Below are positions 1-6,049 of a stretch of 7,865 nucleotides of DNA, in pieces (the first letter of the stretch is position 1; every line of letters starts with the position of its first letter). The notes under the pieces are model-generated. The model was not told where the DNA came from, ran no database searches, and saw nothing but the letters and a program-made list of their open reading frames with translations. The translations under genes were made by a program, and so were the position numbers. The DNA lies in the NCBI GenBank assembly GCA_026982515.1, contig JALSGY010000508.1:1-7865 (forward strand), given 5' to 3'. The DNA is from Paracoccaceae bacterium (GTDB lineage Bacteria; Pseudomonadota; Alphaproteobacteria; Rhodobacterales; Rhodobacteraceae).

Positions 1-66
1 GAAGATCGAGACCTTCGCCTCTTCCTCGGGCAGGTAATCGCCGTTGAGATAGACAGTGCGGGTCAT
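1..66 (-). CDS. D-amino-acid aminotransferase, N-terminal fragment (cut by window edge)
   Basis: Only the first 22 codons are present; the gene continues beyond the left edge. The translation starts MTRTVYLNGDYLPEEE, which resembles the N-terminus of class-IV PLP-dependent D-amino-acid aminotransferases of Rhodobacteraceae (a Y-x-N-G-x-Y/W-L-P-E-E-A-K-V-S pattern). The PLP lysine and substrate-binding loops lie outside the window, so the call rests on the N-terminus and on context. The ATG is well supported: reading the minus strand, the upstream gene's stop runs straight into the Shine-Dalgarno sequence (TGAGGAGGAACGATG, GGAGG at 71-75), so the two genes are almost certainly co-transcribed and probably translationally coupled. 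Such enzymes move the amino group of D-alanine and other D-amino acids onto 2-oxoglutarate to give D-glutamate, which fits its place next to dgcN and dgcA. A branched-chain aminotransferase-like enzyme of the same fold is the main alternative. Confidence 0.72.
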   Translation of the reverse strand, partial: MTRTVYLNGDYLPEEEAKVSIF

Positions 67-75
67 CGTTCCTCC

Positions 76-1041
76 TCACCCCCAGAGCGCCGCATCAGGC
101 GGGTGCACCCCGGATTTGTCGAATTTCAGTGCGTTCTCCCGGTCTTCGGCCAGAAGCAGCGGGCCGTCAAGGTCCGTGTAGGCCGCGCCCTGGGCCACCA
201 GCACCGCCGGGGCCATGGCCAGGCTCGAGCCCACCATGCAACCCACCATGATGCCGTAGCCTTCCGCCAGCGCCTGCCGCTTCAGCGCCAGCGCTTCGGT
301 CAGCCCGCCGGTCTTGTCGAGCTTGATGTTGACGAAATTGTATTTCCCACTCAGCCCCGGCAGGGAGGCCCGGTCATGGCAGCTCTCGTCGGCGCAGACG
401 GGCACCAGCCTTTCCATTTCCGCAAGCGCATCATCCGCGCCCGCCGGCAGGGGCTGTTCCACCAGCTCCACCCCCAGCCGCAGCAGGTGCGGCGCCAGCG
501 CGCGGTAGAGATCGCCGTCCCAGCCCTCGTTGGCATCCACGATGATGCGCGCCCGCGGCGCCCCCCGGCGCACCGCCTCGAGCCGGGCCATGTCGCCCTC
601 GCCGCCCAGCTTGATCTTCAACACCAGCCGGTGCGCATTCCTCGCCGCCGCGGCCTCCATCCGTGCGGGCGTATCGAGCGACAGCGTGAAGGCCGTCACT
701 TCCGGCCCTGGCGCCTCGAGCCCGGCCAGCTCCCACACCCGCCGCCCGGTGCGCCTGGCCTCCAGATCCCACAGCGCGCAGTCCACCGCGTTGCGCGCCG
801 CGCCGGGCGGCAAGAGCCCCTGCAACGCCTCTCTCGTCAGATCTTCGGGCAGGCCGGCGACCTGCGCCTCCACGCTCTCCAGCGTCTCGCCATAGCGGGA
901 ATAGGGCACGCACTCGCCCCGGCCACGATGCTCGCCGTCACGCAGATGCACCGTCAGCACCCGGGCCTCAGTTCGCGAACCGCGCGAAATGGTGAACCGC
1001 TCCGCCAGCCGGAACACGTCACGCTTCACCGTAATTTCCAT
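76..1041 (-). CDS. dgcA: Enolase-superfamily racemase/epimerase, probable N-acetyl-D-glutamate racemase DgcA
   Basis: This 321-residue protein belongs to the muconate-lactonizing subgroup of the enolase superfamily: an N-terminal capping domain (about 1-115) and a TIM barrel. The active-site set is complete: K142-x-K144 (LKIKLG), metal ligands D169 (DANEGW), E195 (VEQP) and D218 (ADES), and K240 (NIKLDKTGG). Spacings of 25, 26, 23 and 22 between K144, D169, E195, D218 and K240 match those I recall for the E. coli L-Ala-D/L-Glu epimerase. K144 and K240 should be the two acid/base lysines. Next to dgcN the likely reaction is N-acetyl-D-Glu to N-acetyl-L-Glu. However, D290-x-D292 near the last barrel strands resembles the DxD that holds the free amino group of dipeptides, so dipeptide epimerase remains possible. 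The ATG at 1041 is chosen because the protein begins with the usual first beta strand (MEITVKRD) and has an AAGGGG site supplied by the repeat at 1048-1076. The longer in-frame extension would run into dgcN. Confidence 0.85.
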   Translation of the reverse strand: MEITVKRDVFRLAERFTISRGSRTEARVLTVHLRDGEHRGRGECVPYSRYGETLESVEAQVAGLPEDLTREALQGLLPPGAARNAVDCALWDLEARRTGRRVWELAGLEAPGPEVTAFTLSLDTPARMEAAAARNAHRLVLKIKLGGEGDMARLEAVRRGAPRARIIVDANEGWDGDLYRALAPHLLRLGVELVEQPLPAGADDALAEMERLVPVCADESCHDRASLPGLSGKYNFVNIKLDKTGGLTEALALKRQALAEGYGIMVGCMVGSSLAMAPAVLVAQGAAYTDLDGPLLLAEDRENALKFDKSGVHPPDAALWG

Positions 1042-1047
1042 GCCCGC

Positions 1048-1076
1048 CCCTTCATCTTGCCTCAAATACTCCCGCC
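1048..1076 (-). repeat. Intergenic repeat core, copy 1 (between dgcN and dgcA)
   Basis: Read on the minus strand, this 29-base segment is GGCGGGAGTATTT followed by GAGGCAAGATGAAGGG. It matches positions 7829-7858 on the plus strand except for one extra C after the T run in that copy. It lies in the 64-base gap between dgcN and dgcA, and its 3' end (GAAGGG, extended to GAAGGGG) lies 7 bases before the dgcA ATG, so it probably supplies the ribosome-binding site. I recall very similar intergenic segments being common in Rhodobacteraceae genomes; their function is not known to me. Confidence 0.7.
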
Positions 1077-1105
1077 CCGCAGCCCCGCCATGCGCCGCCC
1101 ATGGC

Positions 1106-2107
1106 TCAGAGGGCTTCCAGCGCATCCACCAGCCGCCCGGCCCCATGGCGGAACGGGTCCACTGCCGGCAGGCCCATCCTCTCTTCCACCCGGGCAAGGT
1201 AGTCGCGCGCCTCATCTTCCGAAAGCGCCTTCGTGTTTACCGAAACCCCCACCACCTGCGCCCGTGGGTTTGCCACCCGGGCGATCGGCAACACCATGTC
1301 GCGCAGCTGCTCCAGCGAGGGCAGCGGGTACCCGGGCAGACCGCGCATGTGGCTGCGTGTAGGCTCGTGGCACAGGATCAGCGCATCGGGCTGGCCGCCA
1401 TGGATCAGCGCCATCGTCACCCCCGAGTAGGAAACGTGGAACAGACTGCCCTGACCCTCGATCATGTCCCAGTGATCATCATCATTGTCGGGGGTCAGCC
1501 ATTCCACCGCGCCGGCCATGAAATCGGCCACCACCGCATCGAGCGGCACCCCATCGCCGGTGATCAGGATCCCCGTCTGCCCGGTCGGGCGGAAGGTGCT
1601 TTTCAGGCCCCGCCGCGCCATCTCGGCATCCATCGCCAGGGCGGTGTACATCTTGCCCACCGAGCAATCGGTGCCCACCGCAAGGCAACGCTTGCCCGAA
1701 CGCTTGCCCCCGTTGGCGATCGGGTATTGCACCTGAGGCACCCGCACATCGTGCAGCCTGCGCCCGTTGGCCCTTGCCGCGGCGGCAAGATCGGCGTCGT
1801 CGCGCAGCAGGTTGTGCAGCCCCGAGGCCAGGTCGAAGCCCATCTCCAGCGCCTCCAGCAGAACCGTCTTCCACGCCTGAGAGAACACGCCGCCGCGGTT
1901 GGCCACCCCGATCACCAGCGTCTTCGCCCCGGCCTCACGGGCCTGAGCCAGGCTCAGATCGGCGATCCCCAGATCGGCACCGCAACCCGGCAGCCGGAAC
2001 TGGCCCACCGAATGGCCCGGCCGCCAGTCGTTAATCCCCTGCGCCACCTTGGCGGCCAGCTGATCCGGCGCATCGCCCAGAAACAGAAGATAGGGTTTCT
2101 CGATCAT
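1106..2107 (-). CDS. dgcN: D-glutamate N-acetyltransferase DgcN (DUF1611 family)
   Basis: This 333-residue protein is of the DUF1611 family. An N-terminal Rossmann-like domain (about 1-125) precedes a P-loop-type domain. Visible landmarks are G145-T-D-C-S-V-G-K152 (a P-loop-like turn ending GKM instead of GK[ST]), a basic loop before it (GGKRSGKR, 133-140), an acidic stretch D207-DDDHWD, E217-GQGSLFH, and CHEPTRSHMRG (246-256). In marine Proteobacteria this family was characterised, as I recall, as DgcN, which acetylates D-glutamate with acetyl-CoA so that DgcA can racemise the product. The gene is first in the operon. Its ATG follows AAAGGGGGGAG, a strong ribosome-binding site, and it is read divergently from mcl1 across a 282-base control region. 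The family was formerly unassigned and resembles dethiobiotin synthetase-like NTPases, so an ATP-dependent step is the alternative. Confidence 0.85.
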   Translation of the reverse strand: MIEKPYLLFLGDAPDQLAAKVAQGINDWRPGHSVGQFRLPGCGADLGIADLSLAQAREAGAKTLVIGVANRGGVFSQAWKTVLLEALEMGFDLASGLHNLLRDDADLAAAARANGRRLHDVRVPQVQYPIANGGKRSGKRCLAVGTDCSVGKMYTALAMDAEMARRGLKSTFRPTGQTGILITGDGVPLDAVVADFMAGAVEWLTPDNDDDHWDMIEGQGSLFHVSYSGVTMALIHGGQPDALILCHEPTRSHMRGLPGYPLPSLEQLRDMVLPIARVANPRAQVVGVSVNTKALSEDEARDYLARVEERMGLPAVDPFRHGAGRLVDALEAL

Positions 2108-2220
2108 CTCTCCCCCCTTTGAAATCTGGCGGATGATGATGGATTCGCCTGAGAATGTATTCGCAAACTTGCCGTATGATCGCCCATGAAACGGGGTTTA
2201 CCGCCAAAATATCCATAATT

Positions 2221-2250
2221 TTTCGAAGAATATTTCTCCTGATTTCGAAA
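2221..2250. promoter_or_regulatory. Candidate operator: two TTTCGAA sites 22 bp apart
   Basis: TTTCGAA occurs at 2221-2227 and again at 2243-2249 (TTTCGAAA, a perfect palindrome, at 2243-2250), with centres 22 bases apart, about two helical turns. Between them is another dyad, AGAA-TAT-TTCT at 2227-2237. The cluster lies in the divergent dgcN/mcl1 control region, about 115-145 bases upstream of the dgcN start and 140-170 upstream of mcl1. Same-face spacing suggests a cooperative regulator, but the AT-rich setting raises the chance of coincidence. I cannot name the regulator. Confidence 0.35.
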
Positions 2251-2329
2251 ATTCAGCGGAAATCACCGTGAGGCGCCCCATCTCTGCAATGCGGCGTCAT
2301 TTCTGCGGGAGCAAAACCGGCTTGCGGCT

Positions 2330-2356
2330 TATTGCGCAATATTCTACCGGTATAGC
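2330..2356 (+). promoter_or_regulatory. Candidate mcl1 promoter with operator palindromes
   Basis: TATTGCGCAATA at 2330-2341 is a perfect 12-base palindrome. TACCGGTA at 2345-2352 is a second palindrome, with centres 13 bases apart. A TATAGC at 2351-2356 could be a -10 element, with TTATTG at 2329-2334 as a weak -35 at 16-base spacing; transcription would start about 25-30 bases upstream of the mcl1 ATG. A protein bound to the TTGCGCAA palindrome would cover the -35. The motif is loosely like the TTTGCAAA-type sites I recall for short-chain fatty acyl-CoA regulators of the PccR/RamB family, but it is not identical. Confidence 0.4.
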
Positions 2357-2389
2357 ACGACATTTGGAAACATCGTTACAAGGCCAGCC

Positions 2390-3352
2390 ATGAGCTTCCG
2401 CATCCAGCCCACGCCGCCCGCCCGCCCCAACCGCTGCCAGCTGTTCGGCCCCGGCTCGCGCCCGGCAATCTTCGAAAAGATGGCCGCCAGTGCCGCCGAC
2501 GTGATCAACCTCGATCTGGAGGATAGCGTCGCCCCCGAGGACAAGCCGCAGGCGCGGCGCAACGTCATCGAGGCGATCGGAGATATCAACTGGGGCGGCA
2601 AGTATCTTTCGGTGCGCATCAACGGGCTGGACACCCCTTACTGGTACCGTGACGTGATCGAACTGCTGGAAAACGCCTCCGAGCGGCTGGACCAGATCAT
2701 GATCCCCAAGGTGGGCAACGCCGCCGACATCTACGCGGTGGACGCGCTGGCCAGCGCGGTGGAAGCCGCCACCGGGCGCAAGAAGCGGATCTCATTCGAA
2801 GTGATCATCGAATCGGCCGCCGGCATCGCCCATGTGGAGGACATCGCCGCCGCCAGCCCGCGCCTGCAGGCCATGAGCCTGGGCGCAGCCGATTTCGCGG
2901 CCTCCATGGGGATGCAGACTACCGGCATCGGCGGCACCCAGGAAAACTACTACATGCTCCACGAAGGCCGCAAATACTGGGGCGACCCCTGGCACTGGGC
3001 CCAGGCCGCCATCGTTGCCGCCTGCCGCACCCACGGGCTGTTGCCGGTGGACGGCCCGTTCGGAGACTTCTCGGACGACGAGGGCTTCATCGCCCAGGCG
3101 CGGCGCGCAGCCACGCTCGGGATGGTGGGCAAATGGGCGATCCATCCCAAGCAGGTTGCACTGGCCAACCGGGTCTTCACCCCCTCACCCGAACAGCTGG
3201 CCGAGGCGCGCGAGATTCTCGCCGCGATGGAAAGGGCGAAGGCCGAAGGCGCCGGCGCCGCCGTCTACAAGGGGCGGCTGGTGGATATCGCCTCGATCAG
3301 GCAGGCCGAGGTGATCGTGCGCCAGGCCGAGATGATCTCGGGCGACCGATGA
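2390..3352 (+). CDS. mcl1: L-malyl-CoA/beta-methylmalyl-CoA lyase
   Basis: This 320-residue CitE-like protein closely resembles Rhodobacter sphaeroides Mcl1 as I remember it. Mcl1 reversibly cleaves beta-methylmalyl-CoA to glyoxylate and propionyl-CoA, and L-malyl-CoA to glyoxylate and acetyl-CoA, in the ethylmalonyl-CoA pathway and related acetate assimilation. Family landmarks are present: CQLFGPGSRP (16-25), INLDLEDSV (39-47), R76 in SVRINGLDTP, E141 in EVIIESAAG and D168 in LGAADFA as expected Mg2+ ligands, MGMQTTGIGGTQENYYMLH (173-191), KWAIHPKQV (248-256) and a C-terminal D299 in GRLVDIAS that should reach a neighbouring subunit's active site. Full conservation argues for the lyase over the thioesterase paralogue Mcl2. 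The ATG has an AAGG 6 bases upstream and gives the family's usual N-terminus (MSFRIQP). The stop is followed by a 78-base gap before accA, so partial read-through into accA is possible. Confidence 0.93.
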   Translation: MSFRIQPTPPARPNRCQLFGPGSRPAIFEKMAASAADVINLDLEDSVAPEDKPQARRNVIEAIGDINWGGKYLSVRINGLDTPYWYRDVIELLENASERLDQIMIPKVGNAADIYAVDALASAVEAATGRKKRISFEVIIESAAGIAHVEDIAAASPRLQAMSLGAADFAASMGMQTTGIGGTQENYYMLHEGRKYWGDPWHWAQAAIVAACRTHGLLPVDGPFGDFSDDEGFIAQARRAATLGMVGKWAIHPKQVALANRVFTPSPEQLAEAREILAAMERAKAEGAGAAVYKGRLVDIASIRQAEVIVRQAEMISGDR

Positions 3353-3373
3353 TCCCCGGCCGCGACTGGCGCG

Positions 3374-3402
3374 TTGCAAAACCCCCCCGCTGAGGTCATA
3401 TA
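3374..3402 (+). promoter_or_regulatory. Candidate sigma-70-type promoter of accA
   Basis: TTGCAA at 3374-3379 and CATATA at 3397-3402 are separated by 17 bases, the ideal spacing for housekeeping sigma. Transcription would start near 3408-3410, giving a leader of about 22 bases. The ribosome-binding site GGAG at 3420-3423 is 7 bases from the accA ATG. This suggests accA can be expressed independently of mcl1. Confidence 0.5.
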
Positions 3403-3430
3403 GCGTTCCGACGGATTTCGGAGCGCTTCC

Positions 3431-4390
3431 ATGAACTATCTCGAGTTTGAAAAACCCCTCGCCGAAATCGAAGGCAAGGCCGAAGAGCTGCGCGCCCTGG
3501 CCCGCGCCAACAAGGAGATGGACGTGGAGAAGGAGGCCGAAGCGCTCGACCGCAAGGCAGAGGCGCTTCTGCGCGATCTTTACGGCAATCTCAGCGCGTG
3601 GCGGAAATGCCAGGTGGCCCGCCACCCCGACCGGCCCCATTGCCGCGATTACATCGAGACGCTGTTCACCGAATACACCCCCCTGGCCGGAGACCGGAAC
3701 TTTGCCGACGACCACGCGGTGATGGGCGGGCTGGCCCGGCTCGACGGCATCCCGCTGATGGTGATCGGCCACGAGAAGGGCCACGACACCAAGTCGCGGA
3801 TCGAGCGCAATTTCGGCATGGCTCGCCCCGAAGGCTACCGCAAGGCGATCCGCCTGATGGACCTGGCCGATCGTTTCGGCCTGCCGATCGTCACCCTGGT
3901 GGACACCCCCGGCGCCTATCCCGGCAAGGGCGCCGAAGAGCGCGGCCAGTCCGAGGCCATCGCCCGCAGCACCGAGAAATGCCTCACCGTGAAGGTGCCG
4001 CTGGTCTCGGTGATCATCGGCGAGGGCGGCTCGGGCGGGGCCGTGGCCTTTGCCACCGCCGACAAGCTGGCGATGCTGGAACATTCCATCTATTCGGTGA
4101 TCAGCCCCGAGGGCTGTGCCTCGATCCTGTGGAAGGATGCCGAAAAGATGCGCGAAGCCGCAGAAGCGCTGCGCCTCACCGCCCAGGACCTGCACAGGCT
4201 GGGCGTGGCCGACATGATCATCTCCGAGCCGGTGGGCGGCGCCCAGCGCAACCGCGAAGCCACGATCGAGGCCGTGGGCCGCTCCATCGAGCAGATGCTC
4301 AAGGGGCTGATGAAGAAATCGCCCGACCAGCTTCTGCAGGACCGGCGGCAGAAATATCTCCGGATGGGCGCCGGGGGCCTGGCCGCCTGA
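3431..4390 (+). CDS. accA: Acetyl-CoA carboxylase carboxyltransferase subunit alpha
   Basis: AccA pairs with AccD to transfer CO2 from carboxybiotin to acetyl-CoA, giving malonyl-CoA for fatty-acid synthesis in the cytoplasm. The 319-residue length equals that of E. coli AccA. The N-terminal helical part (LEFEKPLAEIE, about 4-60) is followed by the crotonase-like domain. Typical segments are GDRNFADDHAVMGG (87-100), GHEKGHDTKSRIERNFGM (113-130), PEGYRKAIRLM (133-143), VDTPGAYPGKGAEERGQ (157-173), the glycine-rich oxyanion loop GEGGSGGA (197-204), and YSVISPEGCASILW (221-234). It lacks the zinc-finger part, which belongs to AccD. The ATG is fixed by the conserved MNYLEFEKP start and a GGAG site. 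It ends 22 bases from the convergent plsC stop codon. Confidence 0.97.
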   Translation: MNYLEFEKPLAEIEGKAEELRALARANKEMDVEKEAEALDRKAEALLRDLYGNLSAWRKCQVARHPDRPHCRDYIETLFTEYTPLAGDRNFADDHAVMGGLARLDGIPLMVIGHEKGHDTKSRIERNFGMARPEGYRKAIRLMDLADRFGLPIVTLVDTPGAYPGKGAEERGQSEAIARSTEKCLTVKVPLVSVIIGEGGSGGAVAFATADKLAMLEHSIYSVISPEGCASILWKDAEKMREAAEALRLTAQDLHRLGVADMIISEPVGGAQRNREATIEAVGRSIEQMLKGLMKKSPDQLLQDRRQKYLRMGAGGLAA

Positions 4391-4416
4391 GCCACCGGCA
4401 GGCGCGGGCGGCTCAG
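4387..4416. terminator. Weak bidirectional dyad between accA and plsC
   Basis: CTGAGCC at 4387-4393 and GGCTCAG at 4410-4416 form a perfect 7-base stem around a 16-base GC-rich loop. The arms contain the accA stop (TGA, 4388-4390) and the plsC stop (TCA read as TGA, 4413-4415), so the dyad is nearly symmetric about the convergent gene ends. There is no T tract on either side, so it is not a classical intrinsic terminator. It could act only as a pause or processing site, or be coincidental. Confidence 0.3.
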
Positions 4417-5153
4417 CCTTCGCGCCCCGCCTCGAAGCCGGCCTCGGCCATCAGGCGTTCGGAATTGCTCTCGATGGTCCTCTCCAGTTCGGCCATGAAT
4501 TCCTCGCGCGGGCGCCCCGGCGGGATCGGCGGCAGGAACTCCACCACCGCCGTGCCCGGGCGGCGCATGATCCCGGCTTTCGGCCAGAACAGCCCCACGT
4601 TCACCGCCACCGGCACGCATTCCTGGCCCAGTTGCTCATAAAGCAGCGCGGTGCCGATCTTGTAGGGCAGGTACTTGCCCGGCGGCACCCGGGTGCCCTG
4701 CGGGTAGATCACCAGCTGCCCCGGCATCTGCCGCCCCGAGGCCACCCCCGCCATCATCTGCTGGATCGCCTGCGAACGCTTGCCCCGTTCCACCGGCACG
4801 CAGCCCATGCGCAGCGCGAACCATCCCAGCACCGGGGCGCGCACCAGTTCCTTCTTCATGATGAACTTCGGCCGCGGCAGCACCGAAACCAGGATGATGA
4901 TGTCGAAGAACGATTGATGCTTGGCCGCGATCAGCACCTCGCCCTGTGGCACCTCGCCCCGCACCTCGGATCTGAGCCCGACCATCCAGGAGGCGCTCCA
5001 GCGCGCATAGCGGCACCAGGTGCGTGTGGCGCGCCAGGCCCATTTGCGCGAGATCAGCGTCATCGGCACGAAGAACACCGCCATCACCGGCATCATCAGA
5101 TAAACCTGCCCGACATAGAACAGCGAGCGCAGCCATTGGATCGCGTTTTCCAT
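4413..5153 (-). CDS. plsC: 1-acyl-sn-glycerol-3-phosphate acyltransferase
   Basis: This 246-residue inner-membrane acyltransferase transfers an acyl chain to position 2 of lysophosphatidic acid to form phosphatidic acid. A hydrophobic N-terminal segment (about 11-34) anchors it. Motif I is H79-QSFF-D84 (the HX4D catalytic pair), motif II is PVERGKR (120-126), motif III is Y150-PQGTR155, and motif IV is CVPVAVNVG (179-187). Motif III carries Q152 where glutamate (EGTR) is the textbook residue. I recall glutamine there in other alphaproteobacterial relatives, so activity is expected. The ATG at 5153 shares its A with the ftsX stop (TGATG), and AGGAG lies 9 bases upstream, so the protein is translationally coupled to ftsX. 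A longer in-frame start would lie inside ftsX and is less likely. Lysophospholipid acyltransferase with another acceptor is the main alternative. Confidence 0.9.
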   Translation of the reverse strand: MENAIQWLRSLFYVGQVYLMMPVMAVFFVPMTLISRKWAWRATRTWCRYARWSASWMVGLRSEVRGEVPQGEVLIAAKHQSFFDIIILVSVLPRPKFIMKKELVRAPVLGWFALRMGCVPVERGKRSQAIQQMMAGVASGRQMPGQLVIYPQGTRVPPGKYLPYKIGTALLYEQLGQECVPVAVNVGLFWPKAGIMRRPGTAVVEFLPPIPPGRPREEFMAELERTIESNSERLMAEAGFEAGREG

Positions 5154-6049
5154 CACGTCAGACTCCTCAGCACGCGGAAGGCGGCCACCCGCGTGGCCAC
5201 GAAGGCCACCACCGCGGCCAGCGGGGCGATCGCCAGCGGCCACAGCCATTCCGCCCCGCGAAAGCCCAGCCCGGTCAGGAAATTGCCTGCCGTCTCGGCA
5301 TCGGGCAGGAAAGCAATGGCCGCCACCCCCAGAACCGTGCCGGCCAGGGCACCGGCGAAGGCTCGCAAGGTGAACTGGCGCACGAAGGCGCGCGCGATAT
5401 AGCTGTCGCGCGCCCCCACCAGCCGCAGCACCCGGATCACCTGCCCGTTCGCCGCCAGCGCCGAATTGGCGGCCAGGGTGATCATCGCCGCGGTCGCCCC
5501 GGCGATCAGCACGATCGCCACCAGCCCCAGCATCCGCAGCCGGTCGGCAGCCTTCACCAGCGGCTGGCGCCAGCGGGTATGGTCATCGAGCACCGCCCCC
5601 GGCGCCTCGGCCCTGAGCCGCAGCCGCAGCCCCTCGGCATCGATCCCCGGCTCGCCCTCGATCACCTCGATCAGCTTGGGGATCGGCAGGGTATCGAGCG
5701 GCAGATCGGGGCCGAACCAGGGCTCCAGCAGGGCGCGCTCCTCGGCTTCGTCAAGCACCCGCGCCGAAGCCACCCCCGGGGTGGTGCGCAAGACCTCCAG
5801 CGCCGCCCTGAGCTGGGTCTCCACCTGCCCCTGAGGCGCCGAGACGCGCACCGTTGCGGTGCGCGCCAGTTCCGAGGCCCAGCGCTCGGCCAGCCGCCCC
5901 GTGGCCAGCGAAAGCGCCAGCGCGAAAACCGCCAGAAAGGCCATGGCGGCGGCGGTGAAAATCGTCAGCCGGGCGGTGTGGCCCGAAGGCGGCACAACCC
6001 TGTCGGCCCGCGGATAGAGCACCGCGGCAAGCAGCCCCGCGCCCCTCAC
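5153..6049 (-). CDS. ftsX: Cell division protein FtsX
   Basis: This 298-residue integral membrane partner of FtsE has the FtsX layout: a cytoplasmic N-terminus, TM1 (about 28-50), a periplasmic domain of about 120 residues (51-172), then TM2 (173-195), a short cytoplasmic loop with VIRVLRLVGARDSYIARAF (204-222), TM3 (229-248) and TM4 (268-290). FtsEX sits at the divisome and uses ATP hydrolysis to control peptidoglycan hydrolases through the periplasmic domain of FtsX. The VLRLVGA segment is the part expected to contact the ATPase. The start is GTG at 6049, overlapping the ftsE stop by the four-base GTGA, which ties its translation to ftsE. Its own stop overlaps the plsC start. No hydrolase activator is encoded nearby. 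Confidence 0.9.
   Translation of the reverse strand: MRGAGLLAAVLYPRADRVVPPSGHTARLTIFTAAAMAFLAVFALALSLATGRLAERWASELARTATVRVSAPQGQVETQLRAALEVLRTTPGVASARVLDEAEERALLEPWFGPDLPLDTLPIPKLIEVIEGEPGIDAEGLRLRLRAEAPGAVLDDHTRWRQPLVKAADRLRMLGLVAIVLIAGATAAMITLAANSALAANGQVIRVLRLVGARDSYIARAFVRQFTLRAFAGALAGTVLGVAAIAFLPDAETAGNFLTGLGFRGAEWLWPLAIAPLAAVVAFVATRVAAFRVLRSLT

Noticed and set aside
1042..1215. N-terminal extension of dgcA up to position 1215
   Set aside because: It would overlap the end of dgcN and translate the intergenic repeat. The family start is at 1041, with a ribosome-binding site.
103..2122. Long plus-strand open frames across dgcA and dgcN (103-1362 and 989-2122)
   Set aside because: They are antisense to two well-recognised genes, are rich in His, Arg, Pro and Gln as expected for GC-rich shadow frames, and contain no family motif.
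2031..2216. 61-residue minus-strand open frame across the start of dgcN
   Set aside because: It overlaps dgcN in another frame, has no ribosome-binding site and no recognisable features.
2186..2218. Ten-codon plus-strand mini-ORF in the dgcN/mcl1 gap, as a leader peptide
   Set aside because: It has no convincing ribosome-binding site, no run of regulatory codons and no following attenuator hairpin.
3598..4641. 347-codon plus-strand open frame over accA
   Set aside because: It is an alternative frame of accA, with Arg/Pro/His-rich composition, and runs into the convergent plsC gene.
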